Positions 11,801 through 22,957 are shown, numbered from the stretch's first letter. The stretch: 64,000 nt of DNA from Spodoptera frugiperda (GCF_023101765.2 NC_064239.1:1612001-1676000); one strand, 5' to 3'. Notes: generated from the sequence alone by a model not told the origin. Numbers and translations are program-made.

Positions 11801-13276
11801 GCTGGCACAGCGGCGCAACTTCTCAGGGACTTTTGTTCGTCAACTAATTGTGACGTGTATATAAGACAAATTTTGGCTGCCTACACATTATCTCTTGCGT
11901 TTGTAACGTATTTCTTATTAGGACTTTGAGTGAGGGGAAGTGTAAGAATTCAAAGAACCCAGTTTAAGAAGTATCGTTGTGAGTCACCATCACGCGGATA
12001 TTGTATCGCTGGCTATGTACTACGGCCGCACTTATATAAAAACTTGGAGCATCTACCTTTTATCTCCTTGGCTATAAACTCCGCTCTTATATTCAATCAC
12101 TTTTTTCAATAAACCAGGCCAGACTTATCGCGGGCCTGACTTTTTATCTTATAGTTTTACAAGTAAGCCTCGAGGCGCAAGCTAGACGGACGATAAGTGA
12201 TTCTTAAAAGCAAAGAATTTCATTTCTCCACGAAAACTCTTAGGTACATCGTTATTTTTTACCTAGAGTTAGTTATTTCAATAGAAAATTCTACAATGTG
12301 ACGTGACCTTACAACGGCTAAGTACCTACTTAAGTTTCGACCTCCGGGCTCCGAAGAAAACAAATTAAACGTTGTTATATTTTATAACAACATTTCAGTC
12401 GAGGGAGAATTTTCAGTATTATCATTATTTTTATTAAAAATGTTGACTACGCTTCACGATCGCTCTGCTTAGCCTCTTGTAGTTTGTTTAACAATGAGTC
12501 TGGAATTGTCAGTCAGTGTATGGATTGTGTTTACTTTTGTGACTTTTGACCTCTCCGAATTTGGTCTAAAAATATTTAAGACTAGGTCATGTATAATATC
12601 CTTTAGTTTGATATACATACACCGTAATATAGAAGAAATCAATTTAAAATTATGCGGTATACTGAAAAAGAAGTCAGTATAGATAAAGGTCTTAAATTTA
12701 ATTACAGAGCGCCGTGCCATGCCTAGAACCGTACAAACTTGTTGCCAAGATGCCTATCTTGCTCCCAATTACCGTTAATAAAACCTATAATTAAATATGT
12801 TTCTCAAATCAATATAAGTAAACGATCACACACAGCAATGACAATAAACAATTTATTTACAAAAAAAAACTAAAATAGAAATTGCGTTAATTAGCAAAGT
12901 TTAGACAGCTGTCATAAATCACTGAGTAATGAAACAGCATCACAAGAACACTGAAATTCAATTAATGTAATTTTAACTTTCACTCCGAAGGGATTCCGTT
13001 CGTCTTCGTTGTTGAGTTGAAACAAGTTGACATGTTACTTCCTGCTGTATTTAGGCCACAATATGTTGCCTGAACATGTTCGTGAATCAACAAACAGGTA
13101 TAAACTAAAGACGTATAATTATTCTATGAAATGTTGCTTTTAATTTTGCCCACATGCTAAGACGATAAACACATAAAACAATGTCAGAAATGCCACTACA
13201 TATTGTTTTTTTAAATTGAATGGGATATTATAATCATGGAATTGTCAGCATGTATTGAGTAACCGGGGCGATTAAT
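11801..13276. other. Non-coding spacer
   Basis: It contains a TATA-like TATATAAG at 11858-11865 just after TGACGTG, without a supporting initiator or ORF, and a perfect hairpin at 12371-12391. No gene is recognised. Confidence 0.5.
12371..12391. repeat. Perfect 9-bp inverted repeat, 3-nt loop
   Basis: GTTGTTATA, TTT, TATAACAAC form a 21-bp palindrome. It is AT-rich and has no U-tract or RNA gene beside it that would suggest a processed RNA. Confidence 0.6.
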
Positions 13277-13330
13277 GTTCAAACCTTCTTCGTGTGAGAA
13301 GAAGCCTTTGGTCAGCAGTGGTCTGTTGAT
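13277..13330 (+). repeat. LINE-type 3' tail fragment
   Basis: The text GTTCAAACCTTCTTCGTGTG, AGAAGAAGCCTTTGG and CAGCAGTGGTCTGTTGAT matches the 3' tail of a widespread lepidopteran LINE (RTE-like, from memory). No ORF remains. The fragment ends in an AT-rich tract, as expected at a 3' end. Confidence 0.55.
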
Positions 13331-15281
13331 AATTATAATCATAGAATCAAACTTAACTTCTACATACATGTCACTCAACATATAACATCAAATATAAACA
13401 ATGGCGACAATCATAAGTTTACATAGATGCATATGTACTGTATCAATCTGGACACCGAACCAATATCCAACGCATCACATATCAAAAGTCACCGCCACCC
13501 ACAAACTAATTTACGAATCATCTCCTGTAACACCGCAGAAATTATGTTGTGATCCATTTACAGTAAAAACCACAAACCAGCATCAACCATACACAATCAG
13601 CAATAACAATCATTACCAGCGTTTGTAAATTGCAGATAAATTTTCACGGTGATGTGGTACACCCTGTATTTAACTGGCGTAATAGTAAAATGCCAAACAT
13701 AAAACATTGCCTATTTTAAAGGGTTTCTGCCTAAGTGCTCATTAAAAGGCAGAAATAAAACGGGCGATATTAAGCCGTATCGGTTCAATGACACGACAAT
13801 ACACGAAGTGCTTCCACTAATGATGTAGGATACGTGTATAATGATTACACGGATGTCACCGAATACTGGAAGCGGTTCTTTGAAGCGTACTATAATGAAG
13901 TGAGCGTAATTATTCCGAATATAATTTCGGTGGCGCTTTTGTTGTCATTTCTTGCAGTTTTTGTTGGTGTTGTTGCTAGTGGATCCGATGTGTGGTATTG
14001 AAGATAATGCACTCGTGTGCATTGTCAATGATGGTTTACCTAAAAAATCTATACAAACGAATATATTAGTGATAAAAAATCTTTTAATTCAACATTTCAC
14101 TAATTCATTAGATACTTTACTTAAGTCTTATCTTTTAGTCCGTAAAACGAAATCTACGTGTCCTTGTAAACGAAATCTATTCGAACCCCTACTATAGTAG
14201 CAACGATGAAAACTAAATTAAAACTACTCAACCAAAAGACTTTATTACAACCATTCGCACTTAACACAAAACTTCCCCGCAACCACAGAGACGTCCATAA
14301 AAAATCCATCAATCTCACGTGACATATCGGACAATGCAAAACTGGAAACCGACCACAGAACATCAATTTTGTCCAATTTCCGCGTGTCGTTCCATCCAGA
14401 TGCACTACATCCATTGTACTGGACGTGGCCACCGCTAATCCATTAGCAATACGACTTTTACACAATACCCGTTGATGCCGAGCGAAACCCGAAAATGTGC
14501 TTTGTTAGCGCATCGGTAATATCAACTGTAGTTTAGACCTATTGTGGAGGAATACCGGCTAATCTGATTAGTGACATGAAGTCAGCTGGACTTATTGACA
14601 GAGGGAAATGAAGGCTTTCAAGTCATTTTCGGGAATTGAAATTTCATTTCTGGATTGGTTTTGTTTTGTCGTGGTGTAGCTCAAGTGAATGGTCATAGTA
14701 GGTTGATACAAAACTCTATACATCGTCGTTTGTTTATCTAACTAGTGTGTTCATGAAAAATAATACTAAAACCTTTCTTATATTGTCTTTTTCAATTAAA
14801 AATCTGTCATTCATAGAGCCTTAAATTTTTCCTTCTTATTTCTATCGTAAGACTGCCACTAATATAATAAATTACTAAAACATTTTCCCTGAAATCATTA
14901 GTATGGCTAAATAGCAATATTCTATACAGGCAATTTTGGCGTCTACGTTTAATTTTGCCACAATATGACGGTAGGCCTTCAAACCCGGGCTAATTAAATT
15001 TTTAGATAAAACGCTTTTTGTGGTAACGAAATTAATCTAAGTTTCATCAGTTAAGATTTAAGTTTCTGCCATCAATTTGTATTACTTATACTTGATTCTT
15101 ACTCACAAATTAATATTCATTTGAATTTATAATTTAACACTTTACAGTGCTACCGAAATTAATTAAAAATTACAATACCTGTTCTAATTATAAATTAAGA
15201 TATTATTTATAGTTATAAACGTTATAAATAAGTCATTGAGAAACAATTATCTAAAAAAAAGACAATCCAACTAAGTTTTGT
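13331..15281. other. Non-coding spacer
   Basis: No gene is recognised. A strong-looking acceptor, TTGTCATTTCTTGCAG, ends at 13956 and is followed by an open frame to 14197, which starts hydrophobic. No donor or homologous domain supports an exon. A 103-codon minus-strand frame at 14154-14465 has no recognisable content. Confidence 0.45.
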
Positions 15282-15380
15282 TGAGCTGCAGACTGTCCAG
15301 CGGGCTACCAGGACTCCGGCTCGAAAAACAGGAGTAGGAACGGGGTTATTTTTAGTCAGTAAGAGTCTGATTTTCTCCCC
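15282..15380 (+). repeat. Dispersed noctuid repeat (copy 1)
   Basis: It shares CAGGAGTAGGAACG, TTTTTAGTCAGTAAGAGTCT and AGCGGG with the reverse complement of 50236-50386. It is one end of a dispersed element I remember as frequent in noctuid genomes. The class is uncertain and there is no ORF. Confidence 0.65.
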
Positions 15381-15753
15381 TAAAAAAGCGAGCTTTTCTA
15401 CACAAAGTCACAGCTAGTTTCACTAAAACAAAATTCGCTGAAACAAGACCCTGTACATTCTTCTAATGTTTTTAAACAAATACGTGAGCATCATTTGAGC
15501 ACGTGCAATGTGTATTGTGCAAGTATAAACAAGTCGTACGTATTAGACGTCGCTATCGAGTTCCTTGCACCTCATTATCGAGTGCATATCGAGAGAACTT
15601 AGCTTACCGTACTCGATTACTGTTGGGTGCTGAGATGTACTAAGATTGTGTTTTGTTTTAAGACGGATTGATTTTTGTTTTTGTTTGGAAAAGTGTGTGT
15701 TTTGTTTGTGTTGGTATTGAATTTATGAGTGATCTTTGCTCGTTTCAAAACTT
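15381..15753. other. Spacer with a spaced TATCGAG array
   Basis: No gene is recognised. Three exact TATCGAG motifs lie at 15554-15560, 15576-15582 and 15587-15593, followed by the inverse-type ACTCGATTAC at 15611-15620. Confidence 0.5.
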
Positions 15754-15842
15754 ACTGTCGCACTCAGAAACATTTAATGATTACTTAAATTATTCCTTAG
15801 TAACGATTTTGTTCCGAAAACAATTGCTAAGACTGGTTGAAG
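15754..15842 (+). mobile_element. Palindromic MITE, copy A (right end lost)
   Basis: It begins ACTGTCGCACTCAGAAACAT and contains CCTTAGTAACGATTTTGTTC and AAAACAATTGCTAAG. It shares these in order with copies at 19295-19408 and 22841-22957. The right terminal repeat seen in the other copies is missing or too diverged, so this copy is partial. An incidental open frame (15668-15925) runs through it. Confidence 0.65.
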
Positions 15843-18800
15843 TTAGTGAGACGGAAAAGTTTTGTTTACTAAGTGATGTTTTTAAATCAGTCCAAATTAA
15901 GCTAAGATTCAAAATTTCAATCTGAACGTTCACCATCAAATAACAACAAGAATAAAGACAAGAAAAATAAAATCGTAAGACGTTTTACAGTCAAACAGCA
16001 ATGCAACCAGGTCGAGTCAAGACGGAGAGAGAAAAAATATAGCGAGAGGCAAAAAGTTCATATACTTCCAAGACACAGTAATCAGAGCAAAATATAGTCG
16101 GTCTCACGTACGAATCAGCGCGGGGGAACGCGAAATAAAGTTTTGATGTAAAAAGTTCTTTTTATTTGCCGTGTTGAGAACAAACTTGGGGGGTGTACTG
16201 TATGTGTGCTATATGTATGAAACTGTAATGATTTCTTTAACATAATTTTCGTAGATTTCGTGAAACGCTCTCTCTCTAAATTTTAAATGCTGACTTTGTA
16301 TGTTTGTTTTGCACGTTGTCGCTTTTGTGGGGATTTTATTTAGGTTTTATATTTATGTCTAGGTTTACGTTTTTACTTAAACACCTGGCTAAAGCAAGCA
16401 AGAATAAAAAGGTTTGAAATAAATCTCTTAATTAAAGTTACATCGGTACTTTCTTTAATTAATGTTTTATACCAAATAAATATCAGATATTTAATAAGCT
16501 TAAACAAACATTCATATAACACAAAAGTATATAAAACACGTACCCACAACCGTCTCTCTTACCGAATGCAAATGAGCGAACCAAAATTTTTATTAAAATA
16601 AAAAATCTCGTTTTTGCCCATAAATTATAATTTTACGTCGCCGTCGAATATCGGAACCCTCATTCGGCCATAAAACATCGATACGCTAATAGAATCTCCC
16701 GGTATTTAGGACCCGTCCGCACTGAAACTTTTACCGGCGGGACGGCACGGGGTTACCTCGCGCTCGACGCCGCGCGCTGAATACAAACGAGCGAATCTTA
16801 GCCCTCAATCTGCCGAATGCATGTGAGTAGCGATAAACGCCTCACGTGAACATTGATTTTTTAAATAAAATTTTAAAGATCTTCTTTTTGGATTGTTTAT
16901 TGAAATGTCCGATTTGTAATTTTGTTTTTTATAAATGTTGCAGAATTATACCTGTATTGACAACTATAGGAATATGCTTTTACCATAATATGAAAGTCTA
17001 TAACTAAACATGAGTTCATTACTGTGCACATAACCATATGCATAAACGATTTAAGAAAAAATACTACCCAAAAAGTACTACCTTCTCAAGCCACTGTTAT
17101 ATTTGAAAATTATTTACAACAAACTCCATGAAACATACTCTCTTGAAAAAAACAATTACTAATCTCATCAACTCAATACAGTGAACCTCTAAACAAAGAG
17201 TACTTGTATAAAAGCATTGTTCTTTAAAAGAGGGACGTTAGAGGGAGTCGTGAGAGGAATCCTACACATCGACGACACATGTCAGCCTCTCGATCGGATC
17301 CCGATCTCTGCGAAGACTTAATAAAATGACACTCTTAAAACTTTAGTGGAAATAAGTTAGAGGCGGACAGCGATTTGAAATTGATTAATTGGAGGTTGTG
17401 TTTTATTGATGAGATTTTGTTTTGTTGATACCAATCGTGAGGTTTCAGTTTCGTTCTGTGTAGAATACGAAGAGTTTATTTATTATTTTTTTTAATGGAA
17501 ATTCTTTAGCACAGAATCCTTAGTAGTCAGTAATGTTGACAATGTATATCAAACTATTATAATTGGAATTATTTTAGTATTTAAATTCAAAAATGCATAA
17601 CGGACATCGCACATATTATCACATACATACATTCATTATACAGCCCACCCTTGTACGGTACACTAAGTTGAAAAAAGTCAAGATTTTTCAAAACAGTGAA
17701 GTTCTCAATTAACCGCAATTCTACCCGCTGTCGTTCATAATATGTTCCACAAATGAACCGTTAACATGTGCCACCGAGTCTGTCTTGTGATCCCCCAGAT
17801 CTTTGTTACCCGAACATCCGCAGAGTATAATGCTACTTTTTTTCAACTTTATTGAGAATTCATCGGAATTCCGTGTTAACTCTTTTATGTGTTTTTGTTT
17901 ATTCTCTTATCGCTTTTTCATTGTTTTCTTTATCTCCATTCTCGGTACACCAAACAAAAATGTAAGTAATTCTATTGAAAATCGACAATATTATACTAAA
18001 TTCTTGCCATACTTTTCAGGGTGAAAAAAGGTCTACACTGACCAAGTCATAGTTAGCTTGACACAGGTATTTTACCACCCACACTGAGCATTTATACTTA
18101 AAAATACAACAACAAAGCCAATTAGTTCAATTATTTCTCAACTAAACCCTCATGTAGGTAGCGGTCTACGACGTAGATGCATCGTAGCACTTTCGTAGCG
18201 TGCTACGAAATTACGTAGACCCATGTCTAGCAGTAAATAAATTTCTAATGTGCTCGTTGGCTGTGCATTATTGAAGATAAACTGAGGAGTTTAACATCAT
18301 GTAAGCTTATATTGAGCTTATTATGTGCTGAAGTTAATTCTGTACCTCATTACGTTAAGCACGCTACGTACATTATAAATTACTCATAGACATTTTTGTC
18401 TCAATACGACCTTGCATAAAAAGATTGGTGAATGATGATCAAACAAAAGAGGTGTACCAGAACCGTTTAATTTGTCTTTTTCTACTTCAATGGAATACAG
18501 ACGTCACGATGTATGTGTGTATATTTTTGTTTTAAAAATCCGAATCAACACATTTTAGAGTAATCAGTTCAAACCATCATTGAGCTCGAAAACCAAATTA
18601 AATCATTAATTTGGCTATCAGATGTAAGCTCTCAAATGAAATTCGTACATAATAGCATCGCCTAATTCCGTGCAGCACGCAATATAATTTCAATAAAACG
18701 TTTTGAAACTAATCATCATCGAATGCGGATGGCGACGCGTCGTGTTCAGAACGCATTCAAATTAGAGTGAACTAAATGTACTTTGTATGAACGTTATGTG

Positions 18801-19294
18801 AGGTAAAGGACTTTTTGGACCAACTCAGCAACGGTGTAGTTTTGAATCAGTATTGTCAATTTTAATTGGGATACGGAATCGCTTTTGAAATACGGGTCTT
18901 TACTCGTATTTTGATTTCACTGGAAATGTACTATTTAATAAACGGAGTTCGCTTTGCAAACTGTTCTGTGAATTTTGTATTTTATGTTATATTATGTTTA
19001 TGTAATTATTTAGTGCTATGTTCTATATAAAGTGTGTTTTAGCAAAATGACGTGTAGATATTTACTTTAAATATGTAATGTAATTTGTATCTATCAAACA
19101 ATTTTCATTCCATTATTGAATATGATCACCTAATATTTTTATGGTATTCTAGGTATGTTGCTAGTTATCTACTGGTAACATCACGCCTCATTTTAACAAA
19201 AATTTTATAATTAGGCGCGTATACTATAAAAATGCAAATCATTTATTAAATATTAGTCACTACTTTAATCAACTTCGAAGCTTATTCAATCTCT
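15843..19294. other. Non-coding stretch with a GC-richer patch and a palindrome knot
   Basis: No gene is recognised. The region 16560-16860 is GC-richer and repeat-poor, with an octamer ATGCAAAT at 16566-16573 and CATAAA/CCATAAAA motifs of the kind bound by posterior Hox/Cdx proteins. Nested palindromes lie at 18165-18218. A moderate juxtaposed acceptor/donor, TATTCTAG|GTATGT, lies at 19145-19158. Confidence 0.45.
18165..18218. repeat. Nested palindromes built on CGTAG/CTACG
   Basis: Within 54 bp there are six CGTAG/CTACG words. TCTACGACGTAGA (18165-18177) is a perfect palindrome. CGTAGCAC (18183-18190) pairs with GTGCTACG (18200-18207). TTTCGTAGC (18191-18199) pairs with GCTACGAAA (18202-18210). 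The last two pairings are mutually exclusive hairpins. Origin is unknown: a MITE centre or a protein-binding cluster are both possible. Confidence 0.6.
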
Positions 19295-19408
19295 TACTCA
19301 GTCGTTTAATGGTTACTTAACCCAATCCTTAGCAATTGTTTTTGAAACAAAATCGTTACTAAGGAATAGTTAAAATAATCATTAAATATCTCCGAGTACG
19401 GCAGTTAA
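19295..19408 (-). mobile_element. Palindromic MITE, copy B
   Basis: It carries the same core as copies A and C in the opposite orientation (CTTAGCAATTGTTTTTGAAA, then AAATCGTTACTAAGGAATAG). The outer parts, CGTTTAATGGTTACTTAACC on the left and AATCATTAAATATCTCCGAG on the right, pair with each other over much of their length. It has no ORF, which fits a foldback non-autonomous DNA element. Confidence 0.65.
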
Positions 19409-19796
19409 ACATATTCATAAAAAATAAACACAACAAACCCTAAAACTGCATACAGAAACCAGAATAAACACCTCGTCTGTTCACCACGCATAGTTTAAAA
19501 CATGTTATGTGAAGAAAACGGCAGTCGTGTTGGTGTTTAAACAAGTTTCTCTTGCGATGACGGCTATAACATATTTCAAACAATTTCAAAGTGTAATGTG
19601 CGAAAAATAAGGTGCTCATATCGTCCGTGCCGGGCTTAGCCGACCCCCGGCGGGCGCAGAGTTAAAGATTCTAGATGAGGATTGATACTGAGATTCTGTT
19701 TACATTTGCTTACTTAGTACTGAAATGAGATCTTTGTTGAACTGTGTTTTGTTTGTGTTGTACAGAATTGTTTTTGTTTGAAAGAGTTTAGATAAA
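19409..19796. other. Spacer left of the mariner insertion
   Basis: No gene is recognised. A small GC-rich patch (CGTGCCGGGCTTAGCCGACC, CCCGGCGGGCGC) lies at 19627-19661. Confidence 0.5.
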
Positions 19797-19798
19797 TA

Positions 19799-19827
19799 CA
19801 GGGTGTCCGGTGGCAGAATTAGGATTT
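19799..19827 (+). repeat. Left terminal inverted repeat of the mariner-type element
   Basis: The 29 bp begin CAGGGTGTCC and end TTAGGATTT. They are identical, in inverse orientation, to 21085-21113. Similarity stops right after the AT-rich end. Confidence 0.95.
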
Positions 19828-19870
19828 TAAAATTAAATAATAAAAAAACGGCAGAATATTTTTTTTTATT

Positions 19871-20999
19871 TCAATGACTATAACAAAGAAGGGAATTGCG
19901 GATTTTATTTGTTAATTTTTTTTTGTCTAAATGTTGACCATCACGTCGGACACACTCTTGGAATCTGGCTTCAGTATTCCGCGCCACTCGCTGGAGAAGG
20001 GCCGTCGGGATGTCATTAACCTCGCGAACGATATTTTCTTTTAATGCTGAGATGGTCGGTGGGGCGGTTTCATAAACTTTATTTTTGAGGTACCCCCACA
20101 GAAAAAAGTCCATGGGGGTAAGATCCGGCGACCTGGGTGGCCAGGGGATGTCAGCAAAACGACTTATTAATTTGTTAGGGAACAAATCACGAAGAAGCGC
20201 TATGGTCTCTCTAGCAGTGTGAGGCGTGGCGCCATCTTGATGGAACCATGTCTGTGAACTGTAGGCAGGATGTTCTCTTAATTTTGGCAGAAAAAAATCG
20301 GTAAGCATTCGCCGATAAGAAACGGCAGTCACAGTAATGAATTGTCCTTGACGATTTTCAAAAAAATAGGGACCAATTATTCCTCTGCTTGACCATGCAC
20401 ACCAAACCGTCACTTTGGGACTGTGAAGTGGCTGTTGATGTTTCAATCGTGGGTTCTATCCTATAGGTGACCAAAAATGACAGTTCCGTTTATTTACACT
20501 TCCATTTAAATGAAAATGGGCTTCATTACTTCAAAAGATTGTGTTCACCGTACGAAATCGCTGCAACATTGTTTTGCAGAAACTTTTGCGCAAATTGTAA
20601 TCATTAGGCTTAAGCGCTAGCACAATTTGAATTTTAAAGGGGTGAAGTTTAAGGTCCTTTTTCAATATTTCGTGCACAATCGCTTTTGGGAGCCCTAGAG
20701 CAGCCGCTCTCTTACGCACGGACTGTCGCGGGTTATCACGAAAACTGTTTGCGACAAGTGCTGTTGTCATCAGTCCTCAACCTTTGACTGGGTCCCGGCC
20801 GCGGATTATTTGCTGCTGAACTGGTTGCTCTGAACCTCCGCACCTACAATCGAATCAAATCTTCGCTTGATGCATCACGTAACCGTCGGATATTGTACCG
20901 CGAACAAAATCTTCGACGAGCAATAGCACAGGAATCGTTTGCTTTAAAACAAGCTTCGATTGCGAACGCACGTTGTTCTCCCGTCCACTGCGACATCAT
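19871..20999 (-). pseudogene. Mariner-type transposase pseudogene
   Basis: An intact protein of this type would cut and paste the element by a DDE/DDD mechanism in the nucleus. The reading starts at MSQWTGEQRAFAIEACFK (ATG at 20994-20999), the N-terminal helix-turn-helix region typical of this group (DUF4817-like, from memory). The centre has NPRQSVRKRAAALGLPK and KLHPFKIQIVLALKPNDYNL. The C-terminal part has WFHQDGATPHT and WPPRSPDLTPMDFFLWG, with the second and third catalytic Asp at 20234-20236 and 20123-20125. Lesions: a TAG at 20844-20846, a frameshift near 20750-20775, TGA at 20531-20533 and TAG at 20456-20458. The position expected to hold the first catalytic Asp (SDEAHF in relatives) reads SNEAHF, with AAT at 20525-20527. 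The protein is certainly non-functional. Confidence 0.9.
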
Positions 21000-21084
21000 G
21001 GCTAAGGAATCCGCACGAATGACGAATCGAACGAGACCACCCCGTCCGCCCCTCCGCTAACGGTTCGAAAATAGTTTGAAATTT

Positions 21085-21113
21085 AAATCCTAATTCTGCC
21101 ACCGGACACCCTG
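21085..21113 (-). repeat. Right terminal inverted repeat of the mariner-type element
   Basis: This is a perfect inverse copy of 19799-19827, 29 of 29 bases, followed at once by the TA target dinucleotide. Confidence 0.95.
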
Positions 21114-21115
21114 TA

Positions 21116-22840
21116 TTTGTTGCATTTACGTTTGAATTCGTGAATAAAACGAGTTTCCTTTTAAACTAAGTAAGATATTTACATAAATGTAACTCGTGCA
21201 TACCTTACATGTAACCTATGAATATATTTCACGGAATATAATTCAAGGAACGCTGTTCATCCTTCCATACAGAATTTGAGAATAAAACTCGGCCACCGTA
21301 TCTAGGTAATCTGCATCTGTGTCCATCTGAGCTCCCCTCGCTGTGAGAGCTAGATACAGGCTGATCCGTTTTGTTTCCTCAATGTACACTCCCCCCTCCC
21401 ACTCCCTGCACAAACGCCCCCGTATCGAGTTCATAGAAAACTTTGGAAAAATATCCTTTATTTATATACGATATTATATCGCAAACTTTACCCGGAACTT
21501 TTGACTAGGTTTTAATTTTTAATACTTTGGAATCGAGTTTCGATTTCTTGTGATTTTTGCGAACGAAGATTTGGAATTTTCGATTTTAGTATAGTGCAGT
21601 GAACGAGGAAAGAAAAGGAAAATTCGGTTCGAAAAGTTTTTGCGCGTAACATTTTCTTGTTGATAAATGAATAATGCAGCTTCTGCTTTTCAATTATATT
21701 AAGGTCAACTCTGAATTTTTTCATTACATATACCTTGGGCGATACTCCATTGCTATTTAGTTTCTTGGAAGATTGGAAGATTTTTGGTCTCCTATTATAA
21801 CGATAACAATCCCAACTAATAGCAATCACTCTTCCAATCTCAAAATCTACGTGCCAAAAGACTGAAACACTACAAAACAGGAGCACTTTTAAAATAAATC
21901 TAAACACCTCAAGCGCACTACCAGTTAAAGCAACGCTACTTTATAATCGTGCATTCCAAGAACTAATTTAGTTATAACCGAGATCTCGCAGGCTTTCTCG
22001 AAGCGACGGAGTGAGGCCACAAAGCGTCGCGATTTGCCTCAAACAAACTCATTACCGTTCTCACGTAATTATAATAGTATGCTCGTTTGGCCTTTTTGAG
22101 ATTTGTTAGCTTGTTTAAGGAGAAGGCTTTGAGCTGTTCGCTTTATGTTTGTATATAAGTTGTGTTTTTATATATTTTGTCATTTTATGTTATATATATA
22201 TATATATGTATAGGTAAGCTGTATATTTATCTTTCTGTTAAATTTGTATAAGTATCTATCAATTCACCTTTAAACAAATAAATGAATAATTAATCATCCT
22301 CTTTCAAAAGGGATCTATGTTTAATAGACTTTTTGGAACAAGATGGCAAAAACTGATAGGTAAATATATAGTTAAATTTTAACCTTAATGTTCACCATCA
22401 GCAAAAAAGCAATATTTTAGGAAAATTCACAAAAACTAGACTCAAACATTATAAGCAAAAAATCAAAAGGAAAGCAATCCCTCCGCTCAAAACACAACCT
22501 CCATCATACTTCAAAAGGCCTAAAATCAATCGATTCCCAAGCCGCACCACACCTGTATTCATAAAAATAATATCACCCTCCTACACCTATATGCTGCCCT
22601 GGTACTTGGCTTGTCAAACACCTAATTCGTATGACACATCACCCGGGGGTTTCGGCGAGATTTTACGATCCCCACAAATTGAACTTGTTCCCGGTATGAC
22701 TGATTAATATTTGAGCCTAGGGACCAGGGTGGCATGGTGGCAAGAAGATTTGTTTAAAACTGTATTTTATTGTTAGTTGAACCGTTTCATTTGATGCATC
22801 TTTAAGTAATGTTTGAGTTTTCATAATTGAATGTGTGTTT
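21116..22840. other. Non-coding spacer right of the mariner
   Basis: A 131-codon minus-strand frame (21512-21907) starts with a hydrophobic stretch but shows no known domain. In DNA this AT-rich one or more frames of that length are expected by chance. A (TA)n run lies at 22191-22208. Confidence 0.5.
22191..22208. repeat. (TA)n microsatellite
   Basis: About nine TA dinucleotides in AT-rich DNA. Confidence 0.85.
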
Positions 22841-22957
22841 TACTGCCACACTCAAAGACATTTAATTAACTGTTTCTTAGTAACGATTTTGTATTGAAAA
22901 CAATTGCTAAGGACTGGGTTAAATAACCATTAAATTACTCTGAGTGCGGTGGTTAAT
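22841..22957 (+). mobile_element. Palindromic MITE, copy C (most complete)
   Basis: The left end TACTGCCACACTCAAAGACA and the right end TCTGAGTGCGGTGGTTA pair as imperfect terminal inverted repeats. The interior (CTTAGTAACGATTTTGTATT, AAAACAATTGCTAAGGA) is shared with copies A and B. At about 117 bp with no ORF, it fits a short foldback MITE moved in trans by an unidentified transposase. Ends such as TTAACCACCGCACTCAGAG are familiar from moth genomes, but I cannot name the family. Confidence 0.7.

Larger units (their letters stand above)
19799..21113 (-). mobile_element. Complete Tc1/mariner-superfamily transposon, inactive
   Basis: The element is 1,315 bp long, bounded by perfect 29-bp terminal inverted repeats starting CAGGGTGTCC. 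It is flanked on both sides by the TA dinucleotide (19797-19798 and 21114-21115) that this superfamily duplicates on insertion. It encodes one minus-strand transposase that fills almost the whole interior, ending 44 bp from the left repeat. The transposase is disrupted (see the pseudogene entry). Size, ends, TA target and domain motifs agree, so the superfamily call is firm. The exact family is not verified; the spacing of 36 residues between the second and third acidic residues is longer than in classical mariner (34). Confidence 0.95.

Noticed and set aside
11851..11890. TATA box TATATAAG next to TGACGTG, as a core promoter
   Set aside because: There is no clear initiator at +1 and no downstream gene; TATATAA-like words are common in AT-rich DNA.
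13941..14197. Strong acceptor-like TTTCTTGCAG followed by an open frame that looks like a signal peptide
   Set aside because: There is no ATG at the start of the frame, no clear donor and no similarity to a known protein; the frame soon becomes AT-rich filler.
19145..19158. Second ratchet-like junction TATTCTAG|GTATGT
   Set aside because: The upstream tract is mixed A/T/G and not pyrimidine-rich, and no strong donor follows within 100 bp.
21512..21907. 131-codon minus-strand frame with a hydrophobic N-terminus
   Set aside because: Frames of this length are expected by chance in 64 kb of AT-rich DNA. No domain or codon bias is seen, and the hydrophobic start reflects T-rich codons.
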